Assembly: GCA_029204225.1 (NCBI GenBank)
Contig: CM055105.1
Location: 51,673,680-51,737,679 of the forward strand
Length of the DNA: 64,000 bases
Direction of reading: 5' to 3'
Origin: Diphasiastrum complanatum
Lineage: Eukaryota; Streptophyta; Lycopodiopsida; Lycopodiales; Lycopodiaceae
Part shown: positions 43,297 to 55,726 of the stretch, piece by piece
Position numbering within the stretch: position 1 is the first letter of the stretch
How the letters are laid out: each line of letters starts with the position of its first letter
Position numbers and translations under genes: made by a program
The notes under the pieces: model-generated
Seen by the model: the letters and a program-made list of their open reading frames with translations, nothing else
Databases searched by the model: none
What the model was told of the DNA's origin: nothing

Positions 43297-43946
43297 TGTG
43301 AAAGATTTCAGATCCTTAAGATCCAATCTACTTGAATGATCTTTGGTTAGAAAGAGAAATACACTACCAATTTCACCAATGTAGAAAAATCAGCATCTAC
43401 ACACAATTTGAGATGCAAACACTAATAGAACTTGATCAAACTTGAATGAAATGATTATGTATTGTTGTTGTCCGTAAAAAACCAGCAAGATACTGTAATT
43501 CACACATGTGGATCCAAAAATAACAAATATAGATCATTCTACACACAGAATTGCAAGCAATCATCAAGATAGTGCACCAATGGATAATAGAACCCAAGAG
43601 AACCATGTATAAGCATGAAATGAGATAGAGAAGAGAGAAGATGACTCTCTCCATGAGTTACATCCTTTTATAGCAGGTCCAAACCCTATTTGGCCACTTG
43701 GCTTTCCCACCAAAATGCTAACCCTACCAATTTTGGGTCTAGATTCAATGTACCCAACTTATTCAAATTGAATCTACTCAAACTCGCATTCTATCTTTCC
43801 CACACTTTCAAAAAGTGTTTATTCAAATGAAATTTAGACTGATAAACTTTGAAAAGTCAACCTCTAAGTCTAAAACAAGTTTTGGCCTCAATATGCCAAA
43901 TATGAAAATATTGCAAAATGTGATGAAACTAGTTGAATCTATCACA
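43297..43946 (-). repeat. 5' LTR of A3 (650 bp)
   Basis: Same length as the A1 LTR, with TG...CA ends. The CACACGTG box of A1 reads CACACATG here (near 43500). A CTATAAAAGG TATA-like box lies near 43667. Confidence 0.92.
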
Positions 43947-44770
43947 ATCACCTCCAAAACTCGCTTAGAAATCAATGCTTGGAGCAAGCAAGCTATCTTG
44001 GTAATGTGAATTAAATTCAACTTTGTCTCTGGTTTTAGACACCTAAACACCTGCAAATGAGGTCACACAACATCAATCTCCAATGTATTTGACTCACTTT
44101 GAGTTCTAGAATCAATACTAGATGCTAAGATCCAATCTACACAAGATTTAGATCAAAAATTGTGATCAAATTGAATGAAAAGTTGAACCATCAAAATCCA
44201 TCAAAAATCTATGCTTGAACCTCACTAAATGGCCCAAATCCTTGAAGAAGACTTCACACTTGTGAAAGTACGGCCTCCCACAGTCTGAGTACTATACACC
44301 AGACCTACATTCAATCCTATAATCATTAGTAATCACAAGTACTCAAACAATTATGAACATAGAGAGCAATTGCACCATTATGAGAGAAAAATCATGAAAT
44401 TGCTTGATTGATTTTGGTGAGATATCATCACCTATATATACATGATCCATCACGGTTTTGGGCAGGTATGAGTAGCCCAGAACCTATCCCTTTTGATGGA
44501 TCTTTCATCCCTACCAAGTTAGGGTTGGAATCTTGGAGATCCCTCAACAATGCAAAAACTACCAAAAATAGCTCCTATTTTTTCTCCCTTGTATCTAAGC
44601 ATAATTTGGACTCATTCCAAAGGTTCTAACACTTAGGTCTACTTGAGAACATCCTTATGAATGGAATCTTATGCTATTTGGCATGTGTGACAAGCCACAT
44701 CATGACCATCTAACTATTTACAAGTCATATGACCAAAACTAGTCAAGCTAGAATTGTGAATTTTTAACAA
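43947..44770. other. No recognisable gene; possible LTR remnant
   Basis: Low-GC sequence with a CACTTGTG box near 44248 and leader-like phrases such as ATCCAATCTACA. No TG...CA ends or primer-binding site could be paired. Confidence 0.35.
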
Positions 44771-45065
44771 GTCCTCACACCAGGCATCCAGTTCTCATAG
44801 TCGTCGTCATGTGTGCAGCAAGGTCATCATTCCTGACTTGCCTTCCGCATTCTGATGCTGCACTAGGCAGACATCTTCAGCTGTGCTTCCATACCCTGCT
44901 ACAATTCACAATGAACTACCCATCCCCCAACCCACTAATGCATCCCTCGCCTCCTCTTCCTCATAGAGTTAGTCTATGACCATTGGATCTACCATTCTAA
45001 TCACAGCTGCCCAAGTCGCCTCACCCCTACAAATCTGAGTCAGTTTACCAAATACCCAAACATCT

Positions 45066-46217
45066 ATGGATATGTTCGATGATTCCAACCCGTTGGGCCC
45101 AAATGAAGTTTTTGAGATGCCCAAGAGTCTAGGACCCTTTGATCCCCAATCCTTTGAAAAAGGATTCGAACAGTTCCATGACAATTCTACTATTTTTGAT
45201 GACTCATTTCAGATCAATCAGCTAGATCAAATTGACGTAGCACTAGACACCATCAGGGTCGCACACGATGTTCCATCTCCAAAGCAGTTCGATGCCACGG
45301 TGCCTGAAGGATTTGAAGGAGAAGATGTTTTTGAAAAAGAAAAACTGGCCAGACACCAGAGCCAAACTAGCACAATCCCCACGTGTTGCTTCTATTGTTG
45401 CTGCTACAACCAAAGCGAATTTTGGTGACACATTAGTTTTAGTCTCAAGCCTTGCGCAGGTGATCCAAACCATGATCGATGAAAAGATAGACATGAGTAA
45501 GCATATATCAGAGCTGGGTACCGAAATACATTGATAAGCCAGAAGGTTATTCAGTTGAATCGCGAGCTTAAGATTGCCAAGCAACATGAGGCAAAATCTG
45601 AAGCTGAACTGAAGAAAGCCCAACAAACAGCTGATGCTCTTGAAGGCTATGTGGAAACTCTTTAGGATGCATTGACAACTGCACAAGATCAAGTAGACAA
45701 AGATTTCCAAGATTCCAAACAACATGCGTTGCTGTTGGCTGGTCATTTGGATTTGGTCGAGCACAAAATAAGATACATGTTCAGGAAAGTTAAAACCTAC
45801 CACACTTCATTGGTAGGGTTTATAGAAAAAATTGATAAACTCAAACGTATGGCAACCATTGAGTTGGCAAAGGCAAAAGCAATCATCAAAGATTACAAAA
45901 TGATAGTCGCTCAACTATTGAAGTCGGCCCTCAGATTTCAGTCATGTGATGCCACAGTTCTCGCCTCAGCATCAAGATCAGGGAGACATGGATACAGGTT
46001 TGGATGGGCCAGAAATTCAAGATATACCAAACATCCAGGCCATAGAAAAAGGTCCATTCACATCAAGGTCCATCCACATCAAGGCCCAGGCCTTTGTTTC
46101 AAAAACCGATCACCATCGAGGACCAGATCCAAAGCTTTTTGCATCAACATCCACATGATTCCTCGAGGGGTGGATGGGGTATCAAGTTTGAAGGATTATA
46201 AAATGACCCCCAAATAG
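45066..46217 (+). pseudogene. Coiled-coil protein relic, frameshifted
   Basis: It starts at the ATG 45066 with an acidic segment (MFDDSNPLGPNEVFEMPKSLGPFDP) and continues in the same frame to about 45345. The best continuation is then the shifted frame (45268-45534, ARVASIVAAT-like), then back to the first frame from 45543 with a long heptad-like coiled coil (LNRELKIAKQHEAKSEAELK... QQTADALEGYVETL), a TAG at 45663, and FQDSKQHALLLAGHLDL...IDKLKRMATIELAKAKAIIK. No zinc knuckle, protease or polymerase part is present. It could be the gag-like gene of a non-autonomous LTR element ending at the LTR-like sequence at 48053, or a host gene relic. Confidence 0.5.
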
Positions 46218-48052
46218 ACTGCCAATCTAAGGAGATGCTAACGGAAGTCGGTCTATACCACAATTACAGCTCAAGCTCCATTGGGTATGGAGTCAAAAAT
46301 AAGGCATGTAGCACCACCTCGTATGAATCCAATTTGGGGCAAATGGCACAAACAACCAACTTGCACACAGTTGAATAGACAATGCCACACTCGGAAAGAA
46401 TTTCAAAAAAGTCTCTAACAAGAGAGACTCGAAAATGTAACCAAGAAGAATTCAAGATAGAAACGCATGAAGCGTCACTAGAGCCACGTATAAGTTCTAG
46501 CCGATAAGATGTATAAGCATAACTCGTATATAAGCTGAGATTCACTTAACGAGTGAGATAAAATAGGGTTAGGTTTTGAATAAAAGCCTAATCTTCATTT
46601 GAACCATTTGCATATGCTTCAAAAATATTTATTACTGATGGTAATATGGTCTGCAATTAGACCATGAGGACAGTGTAAATCTTCACAAGTTTGAAGTCAT
46701 GGAAATTTCCAAAGTTAAGAGCTGCAACCTCTATCAAGCATCGTAGGGCCAAACTTCAATAAGCCACAATTCGGGCAACAATATAGGTGCATTAGGGATT
46801 ACACCATGTCGAGATCAAAGCCAATCAACCGCTTCAAACTCAAATCTACAACGATGTCGTGGGGGTGTGTATAGCGTAGATATGTTTATTTTTTTCTTTC
46901 ACACAGGCATGTCAATGTAGCAGAATGTACAGGTGAAGGATTAATAAATCCGCAAGTAGGGCTGGAGCACAAATGGAAAAGGCCATAGATACAGGTGAGA
47001 GATGGCACGGCCCACAGGCATGGTTGAGGTAGATAAGAGGCCCCTTATAAGGGAGCAGGCCACAACAGGTACAGAATTTGGCCAAAAATAGGTTCTTTCT
47101 ACCATGCAGGCAGGGGAGAAGGGTGATGGCCGCAGATCATGTAAGGAGATGAATTCGTAGGTTAGAAAAGATAAGAAAGGAAACCACAGGCAAGGAATGA
47201 GATGTTAGGGCCACGACGTGATCAGAAAGACCTTTCCAACGGCCTTCATCGCAGATTTTACATTCTCAATGCACCATCGTCCTCCTTCACACTAACTTCA
47301 ATCTTAGATCCAGTTCACAGAAATCTGTCATTGCAGAAGCATTGGTAAATCAAACCTTTAGGAAGGAGTTCGCATATGGTGCGGGTGCAGGCTTCCATGA
47401 TGCTCAGAACACGATTTGGTCTGCAACCTATCTTTTGTCATAGCCTTCTACTCACACACAACAAGCAGCACCTGAGCGTGGATAGAATCGGGCCTTCAGG
47501 ACAGCAAAACAACGCCTCAAGTGCGTTGAGGTTCCAAGCAAGGGTAGGGAAACATTCATTCCCCAAACTAGCCAATCATTTATCAAGCATTCAATTGGGA
47601 CATTTCTATTGATTTAAACAGAGCACTTCAATTTTATGGTGTTGAGTACCGAAAATTGCCAAATCCAACTGTGCGACAATCGACAATATTCGCCAATGAT
47701 TTGTCCAAGTTAGAATCTGTTGCTACCAGATAGAATCCAAATGGTACCATGTATCCGATAAAATCCACGACCATGTGCCAATTGCCAGATTATATTATCG
47801 TGTTGCAATGATGGGTGGTTCTTGGGAATCATGAATTTTAGCCTGGACCACTTTCTAATTGGATTGTCGGAGCAAATAAGTGTTTTTTTCTAGACAAACA
47901 CAGTTTTAATACGAAGCGCCTTGAATTCATGGAAAAGGTGTAGTATCATCTTATTGTCAAAGTACAACGCGAGGCCAATTAGAGCCTTAAGTGGATAAAT
48001 CTCGTGAGGTGTCATGGGATTGCCACCAGTTTTGGTGGGGGATACTGTTGGA
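46218..48052. other. Long stretch with no supported gene
   Basis: Only short frames are present, none recognised. The right end, TTTTGGTGGGGGATAC, looks like a polypurine tract before the LTR-like sequence, so this stretch is probably the untranslated inner part of that element. Confidence 0.4.
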
Positions 48053-48579
48053 GGGTTTGCGGATCCCAATGCAATCATAAACCTAGTTAATAAGTGAGAG
48101 GGATTTGGCACCCTGCGTGTGTAAGTCCAACCCGATGATCACATTGTTATTTGATAACTAGAAAGTTAATAAAAGGACTTTAGGCCTTTTTGCGGGACTT
48201 TTGATGTCGTCGACCTAAATGTCAAGTTAGTGAATAAAGTTGGGACTCCCACCAAAATTGGTTCAAATTCAAATTCAAATTGGTTCCCTCCAATTATTGA
48301 ATGGGTTCCCAATCTTTTTTAAGTTTGAATAGTTAGGGAGTTAGAAATGGGTTAATAGAATTTTGAGGCCAAGGCCCTCCTCTCCACTATAAATAGGGGC
48401 AAACTCGAGTTGCTCCTCATGTTCAAATATTCATTTCAATATAAGCAGATTGGCTCTCTTATGAAATGGACTTGTGAATGTCCTTGCTCTCTATCCTTTT
48501 TCCTCCATCTCTCATGCTTTTGTTGTATCTTGCTAATTGTTGGATCTGAATATTATTGGGATTGTATGTTCTTATGCTT

Positions 48580-48656
<77 letters not shown>

Positions 48657-48878
48657 CAAGTATCTATCTCATTGTAGATTGTAGGGTTAATGGATTTAGT
48701 GATGTTTGTGTAGTGTTAGTGCTTAGGGTTAATGGATGTTAGAGTTAGATGTGGATCTTTCATACATGCTGAATTCTGAGATATGCTATCGCTCTCATGG
48801 GATCAAACCTGTGTGTGAGAACTAACTTCATCTCCTTGATGCTTGATTGCTTGGATCTTGGGTTGAGGATAGGACAGG
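48053..48878 (+). repeat. Probable LTR, right end uncertain
   Basis: TGTTGGAGGGTTTGC follows a purine-rich tract. A TATA box (CTATAAATAGGG, about 48388) stands some 330 bases in, followed by a pyrimidine/GA-rich leader, as in many plant LTRs. The end at GGATAGGACA (about 48878) is a guess. No second copy is in the window. Confidence 0.5.
48585..48654. repeat. (GA)n microsatellite, about 70 bp
   Basis: About 35 uninterrupted GA units inside the probable LTR. Such length is likely variable between individuals. Confidence 0.95.
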
Positions 48879-49095
48879 AAGTAAACAAGCTACAGAAAAT
48901 AAGAAATCCATCTATCTTTACTTTTGGGGTTGATGAAGTTTTCCATCATGCATGGAGATGTAGAACATGAAAAGGCCAAATTTGGCTTGGTAGGAACTCG
49001 AGCCACTTCACATGCATCAAGTCAAGTCTGTCAAAAGTGGCATGCAAAGCAAACTAAGACTTGTATTGGCACATGCATGAACATTTGTGTATATG

Positions 49096-49957
49096 CGTTC
49101 AGATTGAAAAACAATACATATTGATTTCTTGGCTTGCTACAAATGTTGTACCATGCAAGTATGTAGCTCATTAATGCAAAATGCCAAGTTTGGCCTAGAT
49201 AGAACTCGAACTACATGGTTATGTAATATCTAGATTGAAGAATACAACTTGCATATAGTTTGTAGACATAGAATTAGCAAAGTCATGCTTGTAGAAACTC
49301 GTGGCAATTCACATGCATTAATTGTAATGATCCATAGTGACATGCAAGGCATGCACAAAGTGTAATGGACACATGCATAATGATTTGTTCTTTGCTAGTT
49401 AGAGCTAGCACACTTGTAAAAAGTTGGTAGAATTTCATGCATGGAAAGTGACAAATGTCACATAGACTCTAGATGTCACTTTAGATGTCATTTTGTAATG
49501 GATGGATGTGGTTCTACCTCGAGCTACCTCAAACTCCATAAATATGTGTAGCTCTCCTCACAATCAATGATGAAGAACCAAAGTTTTGTAGCTATCTCAT
49601 GCCATTTTGGATCTAAACTAATTTTCTTTTATCTCTCAACTTTTCTCTCTCTAGCTCGTGTTGAAGCTAATGCTTATACACTGATATCTTGTACTTTTGC
49701 TCATTATTGATTCGTTGCTATCATATTCAGTTGCTTAGCATGCTAGATTGTGGTTAAGCCATTTCTTCTGAACTAGATCTTGCTAATCACTCCCACTGCA
49801 TACTTTGATGCTTCTGTATGCACATGAAACTCTACGGACCAATTAGGTGGACGTAATATTGGCGTCGAGACAGGTTATTGTGCTAATCACAAAGCTTAAT
49901 TAGATCCATCATACTTGTGGACATTCTCCACACATGTGAAATTTGGAAATTTTGTCA
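49096..49957 (+). repeat. 5' LTR of copia F
   Basis: It is nearly the same as the 3' LTR from ATTGAAAAACAATA (49103) to GGAAATTTTGTCA at 49957. The first seven bases (CGTTCAG) do not match the TGTTAAA of the 3' copy, so the very start is altered. Confidence 0.85.
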
Positions 49958-49970
49958 TGGTACCAGAGCC
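49958..49970 (+). other. tRNA-Met primer-binding site of copia F
   Basis: The plus strand reads TGGTACCAGAGCC, one mismatch from canonical. Confidence 0.85.
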
Positions 49971-50399
49971 AAATTAAGATTTGCATGCTAACATCTCTGA
50001 TTGTACAAGAAATTGAGAAAAGCAGTTTTGCACTTTTTCTCACCTTTCTCTGAAGTGTATTTGGATCAAATCAGATTGGAACTGAATTTTCAGACCTGAA
50101 ATGTGGTAGTATGGAATTTTGAAATTTTGCACGTGTGAAAATCAAAGATTTTCAGTCCCTTTGTTATCCTTGCTTATAGATCCAAAGATAACAGTGTTAT
50201 AGCTTGATTGAAAGCTCATGATCTGTACTTTTCATAGAAATTGAAACCAAATCAATCTGATGTGTCTAGCAAGACTTATAAGCTCTTAAAGAGGATAGGG
50301 ATAGGTCTAAAATCCGAGTGACGGCACTTTGATTTGATTTAATCTTGCTTTGTTTTGAATCCATTGTTTTGAGCATCCTACACAAGAAACTGAAGAGGT

Positions 50400-52789
50400 G
50401 GTGCAACATGTTTTGTCACCTTTATTGATGACTTTACTAGATATTCTTGGTTGTATCTACTTTCTTCGTAGGCTATGGTTTTTGTTCACTTCCTAATCTT
50501 CAAAGCTTATGTTGAGAAACAGTTTTCTTTCAAAGTTAAAGCTTGAAGATGTGATGGAGGAGGTGAATACATCTCTAACAAGTTTCATGGTCATTGTGAA
50601 GGTGAAGGAATAAAGAGAGAGTTTTCTTGTGCTTATTCTCCATCTCATAATGGAGTAGCTGAGAGGAAAAACAGATCTTTATGTGAATGTGCTAAAGCAA
50701 TTCGAGTAGCAGCTTCTTTTACTATTGAATATTGGGGTGAAGCTATAAATTGTGAAAACTATTTGTGCAATAGATTACCTCACAATCCACTTGTTGGAAA
50801 ATCACCTTTTGAAGTCTTGTTTAAGAAGAAACCTAAGGTAGATCACCTTAGAGTTTTTGGTTGTGCTTGCTTTGTTAATGTGTCCTTGGAAACAAGGAGA
50901 AGAGATGATCCTAATTCTATTAAAGGGATCATGGTTGGATATGCATCCAAGAAGAAAGCTTACAAAATCTATTTTCCCTCTACCTCAACTATAATTGAGA
51001 GTAGAGATGTTATATTCCATGCAGATCAAAAATACATTCTTGTGGATGTCGAGTTCAAAGATACTCCAATCATCACTCTTGAAGACTATCATAGAGAGAT
51101 GGGGCCGAGAATTGAGCAGTCACCTCGAATCTTTTCACGAAGGAGATCTCAAAGAGAAAGATCCGAGCCTAGAAGGCTTACCTATGAAGATAGAGGCAAG
51201 CAAGTGAAAATCAACTCCACTAATTGTGCTTATTTTATTTCTCATGAAGAGCCGAAGGATGTATATGATGCTCTCAACTCGAAGGAATGGTACCTTGCCA
51301 TGAAGGAGAAATATGATGCTTTGATAGCCAACAAGACATGGGAGCTTGTGGATCTTCCATATAACAAGCAAACCATTGGTTGCAAGTGGATTTTTCGAAT
51401 CAAGTATAATCAAGATGGCACAATCAACAAGTACAAGGCTAGGCTTTGTGCTAAAGGTTTTGCTCAAGTTTATGGATTTGATTATGAGGAGACCTTTGCT
51501 CCAGTTGCAAAGATGGTATCAATTAGAATCATAATTTCTCTTGCTTGTTTTTTCAATTGGAAAGTTCTTCAACTAGATGTCTCTAATGCATTTCTAAATG
51601 GGTATCTAGAAAAAGAGATTTATATGGATCAGCCTATTGGGTTCATCCATGACAAAGAAAAAGTGTTCTTGCTCTTCAAAAGTTTATATGGATTGAAGCA
51701 AGCTCCAAGGTCATGGTATTTTTGACTTAACACCTTTCTTGAGTCACTAGGATTTAATCTTAGAAACTATGATCCTTCCTTATATGTCAAGTTTTTTGAT
51801 AAATATATTGTCATCCTTCTTATTTATGTTGATGATATCATTCTGACAGGAAGTTGTATCAAGTAGTTGAGGAAACCAAGATTGCACTTGGAAAAGAGTT
51901 CAAGATGCAAGATCTTGGAAAAATTCACTATATTCTAGGATTAGAGATTGACTTTCTTAAAGATAAAGCTTTTGTATGTCAATCCAAGTATGCTCTATCA
52001 ATGTTAAAGAAGTTCAATATGTTGAATTGTAAGAGTACAAAAACACCTATGGAGCAAAATGTAAAGGACTCTAACAAAGGTGATGAAAGATCCTTCGTGG
52101 ACATCACACTTTTTAGAAGTCTTATAGGTTCCTTAATTTGGCTCACAATAACTAGACCTGACATAAGCTTTAGTGTTCATAAGTTGAGCCAGGCTATGCA
52201 AAATCCTACTATTTATCATTGGAAAATGGCCAAGAGAGTGCTTAGAGATATATCTTCAACTTTTGATTTTGGTTTATTGTATAAAAGTGAATATCTTTCT
52301 ATTATTGGTTATTCTGACTCGGATTTTGCAAGTGATAGAGCAGATCGAAAATCTACAAGTGCTTATGTCATATATCTTGGAGTAAACTTGATATCTTGGC
52401 TTTCCAAAAAGCAAGATAATGTATCACTCTCATCATGTGAAGCTGAGTACAAGGCACTCGCTACAACAACAAAGGAAGTGCTTTGGATGAAGAGATTACT
52501 AGTGGAGCTAAAGCTAATCATGGAAGAGGATCTACTTATGATCATGTGTGACAACATTTCAGCCCAAGCCCTTGCCAACCACCCAATATTCCATACAAGG
52601 AGCAAACATATCGAAGTTGCACATCACTTCGTGAGAGAGAAGCTCATTGGAGGTGAAATCAAATTGGAGCACATCGACACATCAACTTGTATTGCTGATA
52701 TGCTCACCAAACCTTTGAGCAAAAGTTCCTTCATCAAGCATAGAGCCAATCTTGGAGTGATACCAAGATCCATGTTCAAATCAATATAG
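50400..52789 (+). pseudogene. copia F integrase, reverse transcriptase and RNase H
   Basis: Integrase begins mid-domain (TCFVTFIDDFTRYSWLYLL), then GGEYISNKF, HNGVAERKNRSL (third catalytic Glu) and the linker. From 50763 a 320-codon frame covers the linker and RT up to LKQAPRSWYF, where a TGA stands at 51723. The catalytic LIYVDDIIL is present just after it, at about 51820. A small deletion near 51860 shifts the rest into 51854-52789, with LISWLSKKQDNVSLSSCEAEY and SKHIEVAHHFVREK, ending just before the polypurine tract. Confidence 0.92.
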
Positions 52790-52806
52790 ATTATTTTTAG
52801 GAGGAG

Positions 52807-53647
52807 TGTTAAAATTGAAAAACAATCCATATTGATTTCTTGGCTTGCTACAAATGTTGTACCATGCAAGTATGTAGCTCATTAATGCAAAATGCCAAGT
52901 TTGGCCTAGATAGAACTTGAACTACATGGTTATGTAATATCTAGATTGATGAATACAACTTGCATATAGTTTGTAGACATAGAATTAGCAAAGTCATGCT
53001 TGTAGAAACTCGTGGCAATTCACATGCATTAATTGTAAGTGATCCATAGTGACATGCAAGGAATGCACAAAGTGTAATGGACACATGCATGATGATTTGT
53101 ACTTTGTTAGTTAGAACTAGCACACTTGTAGAAAGTTGGTAGAATTTCATGCATGTGATGATTTGTACTTTGTTAGTTAGAACTAGCACACTTGTAAAAA
53201 GTTGGTAGAATTTCATGAATGGAAAGTGACAAATGTCACATAGACTCTAGATGTCACTTTAGATGTCATTTTGTAATGGATGGATGTGGTTCTACCTCAA
53301 GCTACCTCAAACCCTCTCCTCACAATCAATGATGAAGAACCAAAGTTTTGTAGCTATCTCATGCCATTTTGGATCTAAACTAATTTTCTTGTTATCTCTC
53401 AACTTTTCTCTCTCTAACTCGTGTTGAAGCTAATGCTTATACATTGATATCTTGTACTTTTGCTCATTATTGATTCATTGTTATCATATTCATTTGCTTA
53501 GCATGATAGATCGTGGTTAAGCCATTTCTTCTAAACTAGATCTTGCTAATCAATCTGGAATCAGGTTATCGTGCTAATCATAAAGCTTAATTAGATCCAT
53601 CATACTTGTGGACATTTTCCACATGTGTGAAATCTGGAAATTTTGTC
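52807..53647 (+). repeat. 3' LTR of copia F, with an internal 66-bp tandem duplication
   Basis: It starts TGTTAAAATTG after the polypurine tract. Units 53091-53156 and 53157-53222 are tandem copies (GATGATTTGTACTTTG onwards); the 5' LTR has a single copy. It also lacks about 25 bases present near 49545. The two LTRs have thus diverged by indels as well as substitutions. Confidence 0.88.
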
Positions 53648-54138
53648 GATATGTATTCTAGAAAGTGACACATGTAGGAAAAATGTAGTTAAAGCTGCAT
53701 TTCTCAACATGCAAAGTGGTAGGTGTCAAATTTTTGATAGAAACTACTCTTAGAAGTGGACCAATGAAGTTCAAGGGCTGATCTACCTCGAGCTAGTACT
53801 ATTCATTGTATATCTGAGGGAGTTTCTCACTAATTTAAGGATGAATCAAGCATTGAAGCTATTCTCGTCATTTTTACTTGTAAGCTTGAATTGTCCATTC
53901 TCTCTCCACTTGAGGGGAAGGCTTTGCTCATACATTATTTTTCTTTGTAATTTCCCCACACATGTGACAACAATCAATTATTGATTGTTAGCATGCTAGA
54001 TTGTGATTTAGCCATAGAATCTAGAGATAGATCTTGATTTTCAAGCTAGAATTGATCTATGTGCAAACACAAAGCTTAGGGAGATCATTCACACATTGAA
54101 AGTACATCCCACACGTGTGAGCTTTTGGAAATTTCACA
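53648..54138 (+). repeat. Truncated 5' LTR of copia G
   Basis: The right end is precise (GGAAATTTCACA, then the primer-binding site TGGTATCAGAGCC at 54139-54151). The left end is lost at the junction with the F LTR. It carries CACACGTGTGAG near 54112 and CACACATGTGAC near 53953. Confidence 0.75.
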
Positions 54139-54151
54139 TGGTATCAGAGCC
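54139..54151 (+). other. tRNA-Met primer-binding site of copia G
   Basis: The plus strand reads TGGTATCAGAGCC directly after the LTR. Confidence 0.9.
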
Positions 54152-54589
54152 AAACAAGCTTACCATGCTATAATCATTTCATGTATCAGAAATTTTGAAT
54201 TCTATTCAAGCTAGAAAGCAGTTCTTCACAATTTTCTATTATTTCTTGAGAAGTTTGTGAATCAAAGAGACCAAAATAGAAGTTTTCAAAAAGATATTGA
54301 CTAGATAGCTTGTTGGAAAGCTAGAAATGTTTAGTTTCCATTGCAAAATGAGCCAATCAAAATTTATAAGCTTTTGATTAAGGGTAGGTAGGGCGCCTAG
54401 ACCTATGTGGACACTTTTTTATTTGATCAAAAATAGCTTGTTTGATCCAAAATCCCATATCTATGCATACCAATCACACAAACTCGAGATCTAGACATTG
54501 TTTTGAGTTGTTTGTCACATTGTTTCATACAAATCCATTGTATTTGAGTCAATTAATCAACTCAAGCAAGCCAACATCATCAATGGGAA

Positions 54590-55720
54590 AGAACAAGATT
54601 CCATTGCAAGTGAAGGAGAAGGATCCCTTATGGTATCAAGTTTCTCCTCTACACTCTTCAAGAAGGATGGATCATGGTATATTGATAGTGATGCTTCATC
54701 ACACACGTGTTGCTCCAAGAATTCTTTTGAATCTATTGTACCTTATGAAGGATTTAAGAAATCAATATACACAGCAAATGATCATGAATGGAAGGAATTG
54801 GGAGTATTCTCTTAAAGCTTGCATCTTCTAAAGTTTTATCTCTTTCCAATGTTTTTTATTCCTAAACTCACAAAGAACCTTATAATTGTTGGTCAATTGC
54901 TTGGTCACTTGCTTGATAATGGCCTTGATGTGAAATTCAACATCAATACTTGTACTATTAAGAAAGGTGATAAGATCCCTGCACGTGGATCTAGATATGA
55001 AGGCATTTTCAACTTAAATCCACATGAAAGTGAAAATTCTTGTGATGTTGCTTATATGACTAATATTTCCAAGGAGGAGTTATGGCATAGGAGATTGGGA
55101 CATTCCAATTTCAAATCCATGCTTTCTATGGTCAAAGATGCAAAATCCATTGGCTTACCAAGATCACTTTCCAAAGAGATCAAGCCATGTGAGGCTTGTG
55201 CAACAACAAAGTCATATAAGAAGCCATATCCAAGGTCTTCCATCAGAACTACACATCCATTGGAGTTGATACACTCGGATGTACATTTTTCATCATCTAA
55301 AAGCAAAGGAGGAGCCACTTGCTTTGTTACTTTTATTGATGATTTCACAAGCTACACATGGCTATATCTTATTTCTTCTAAAGCTATGGTGTATGATTAT
55401 TTCCTTATTTTCAAAGCTTTTGTTGAAAAACAATTTTCTTACAAAGTCAAAGCTTTGAGGTATTATTTCCTTGTCTCACTAGGATTTATCCTATGTGACT
55501 ATGATCCTTCCATGTATCTAAAGTTTTATGCTAGTGATATTGTCATTCTTCTAATTTATGTTTTTGATATTATCCTAAGTGGAAGTCAATTTAGTTAGAG
55601 AAACTAACGTTGCACTTGGAAGTGAGTTCAAGATGCAAGATCTAAGAGAAATCCACTACATACTAGGTCCAGAGATTGACTTTTATGATAAAGGACTTTT
55701 TATGTCAATCTAAGTATGCT
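54590..55720 (+). pseudogene. copia G protease, integrase start and RT scraps
   Basis: Gag is deleted. The first recognisable frame is the post-knuckle and protease region with WYIDSDASSHTCC: the catalytic triad reads DSD where DSG is usual. After a stop at 54813, the frame at 54819-55598 holds GQLLGHLLDNGLDVKF, the HRRLGHSNFKSM pre-integrase motif, CEACATTKSYKK, HSDVHFSSSKSKGG and FIDDFTSYTWLYL. It jumps within integrase (VKALRYYFL) straight to RT (LGFILCDYDPSMYLKFY, then LIYVFDIIL). The RT catalytic motif is YVFD instead of YVDD. It is dead on several counts. Confidence 0.9.
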
Positions 55721-55726
55721 CAACTG

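Larger units (their letters stand above)
41947..43946 (-). mobile_element. copia A-family copy A3, truncated in gag
   Basis: The 5' LTR is 43297-43946 (650 bp, TGTGATAGATT...AATCTTTCACA on the minus strand), the primer-binding site 43283-43296 is perfect (TGGTATCAGAGCTT), and the leader is 42697-43282. Gag starts at 42696 and breaks off inside the zinc knuckle at 41947. Everything downstream has been lost. The LTR and leader are very similar to A1. Confidence 0.92.
49096..53647 (+). mobile_element. Ty1/copia element F lacking gag and protease
   Basis: It has 5' and 3' LTRs (49096-49957 and 52807-53647), a primer-binding site (49958-49970, TGGTACCAGAGCC), a short leader, then integrase core directly (about 50400) without gag or protease, followed by linker, RT, RNase H and a polypurine tract (TTTTTAGGAGGAG to 52806). 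Stops and a small deletion break pol. The 3' LTR lacks its final A and directly joins the LTR of copia G. Confidence 0.9.

Noticed and set aside
48459-48659. Minus-strand ORF of Leu-Ser repeats
   Set aside because: It is only the (GA)n microsatellite read as protein.
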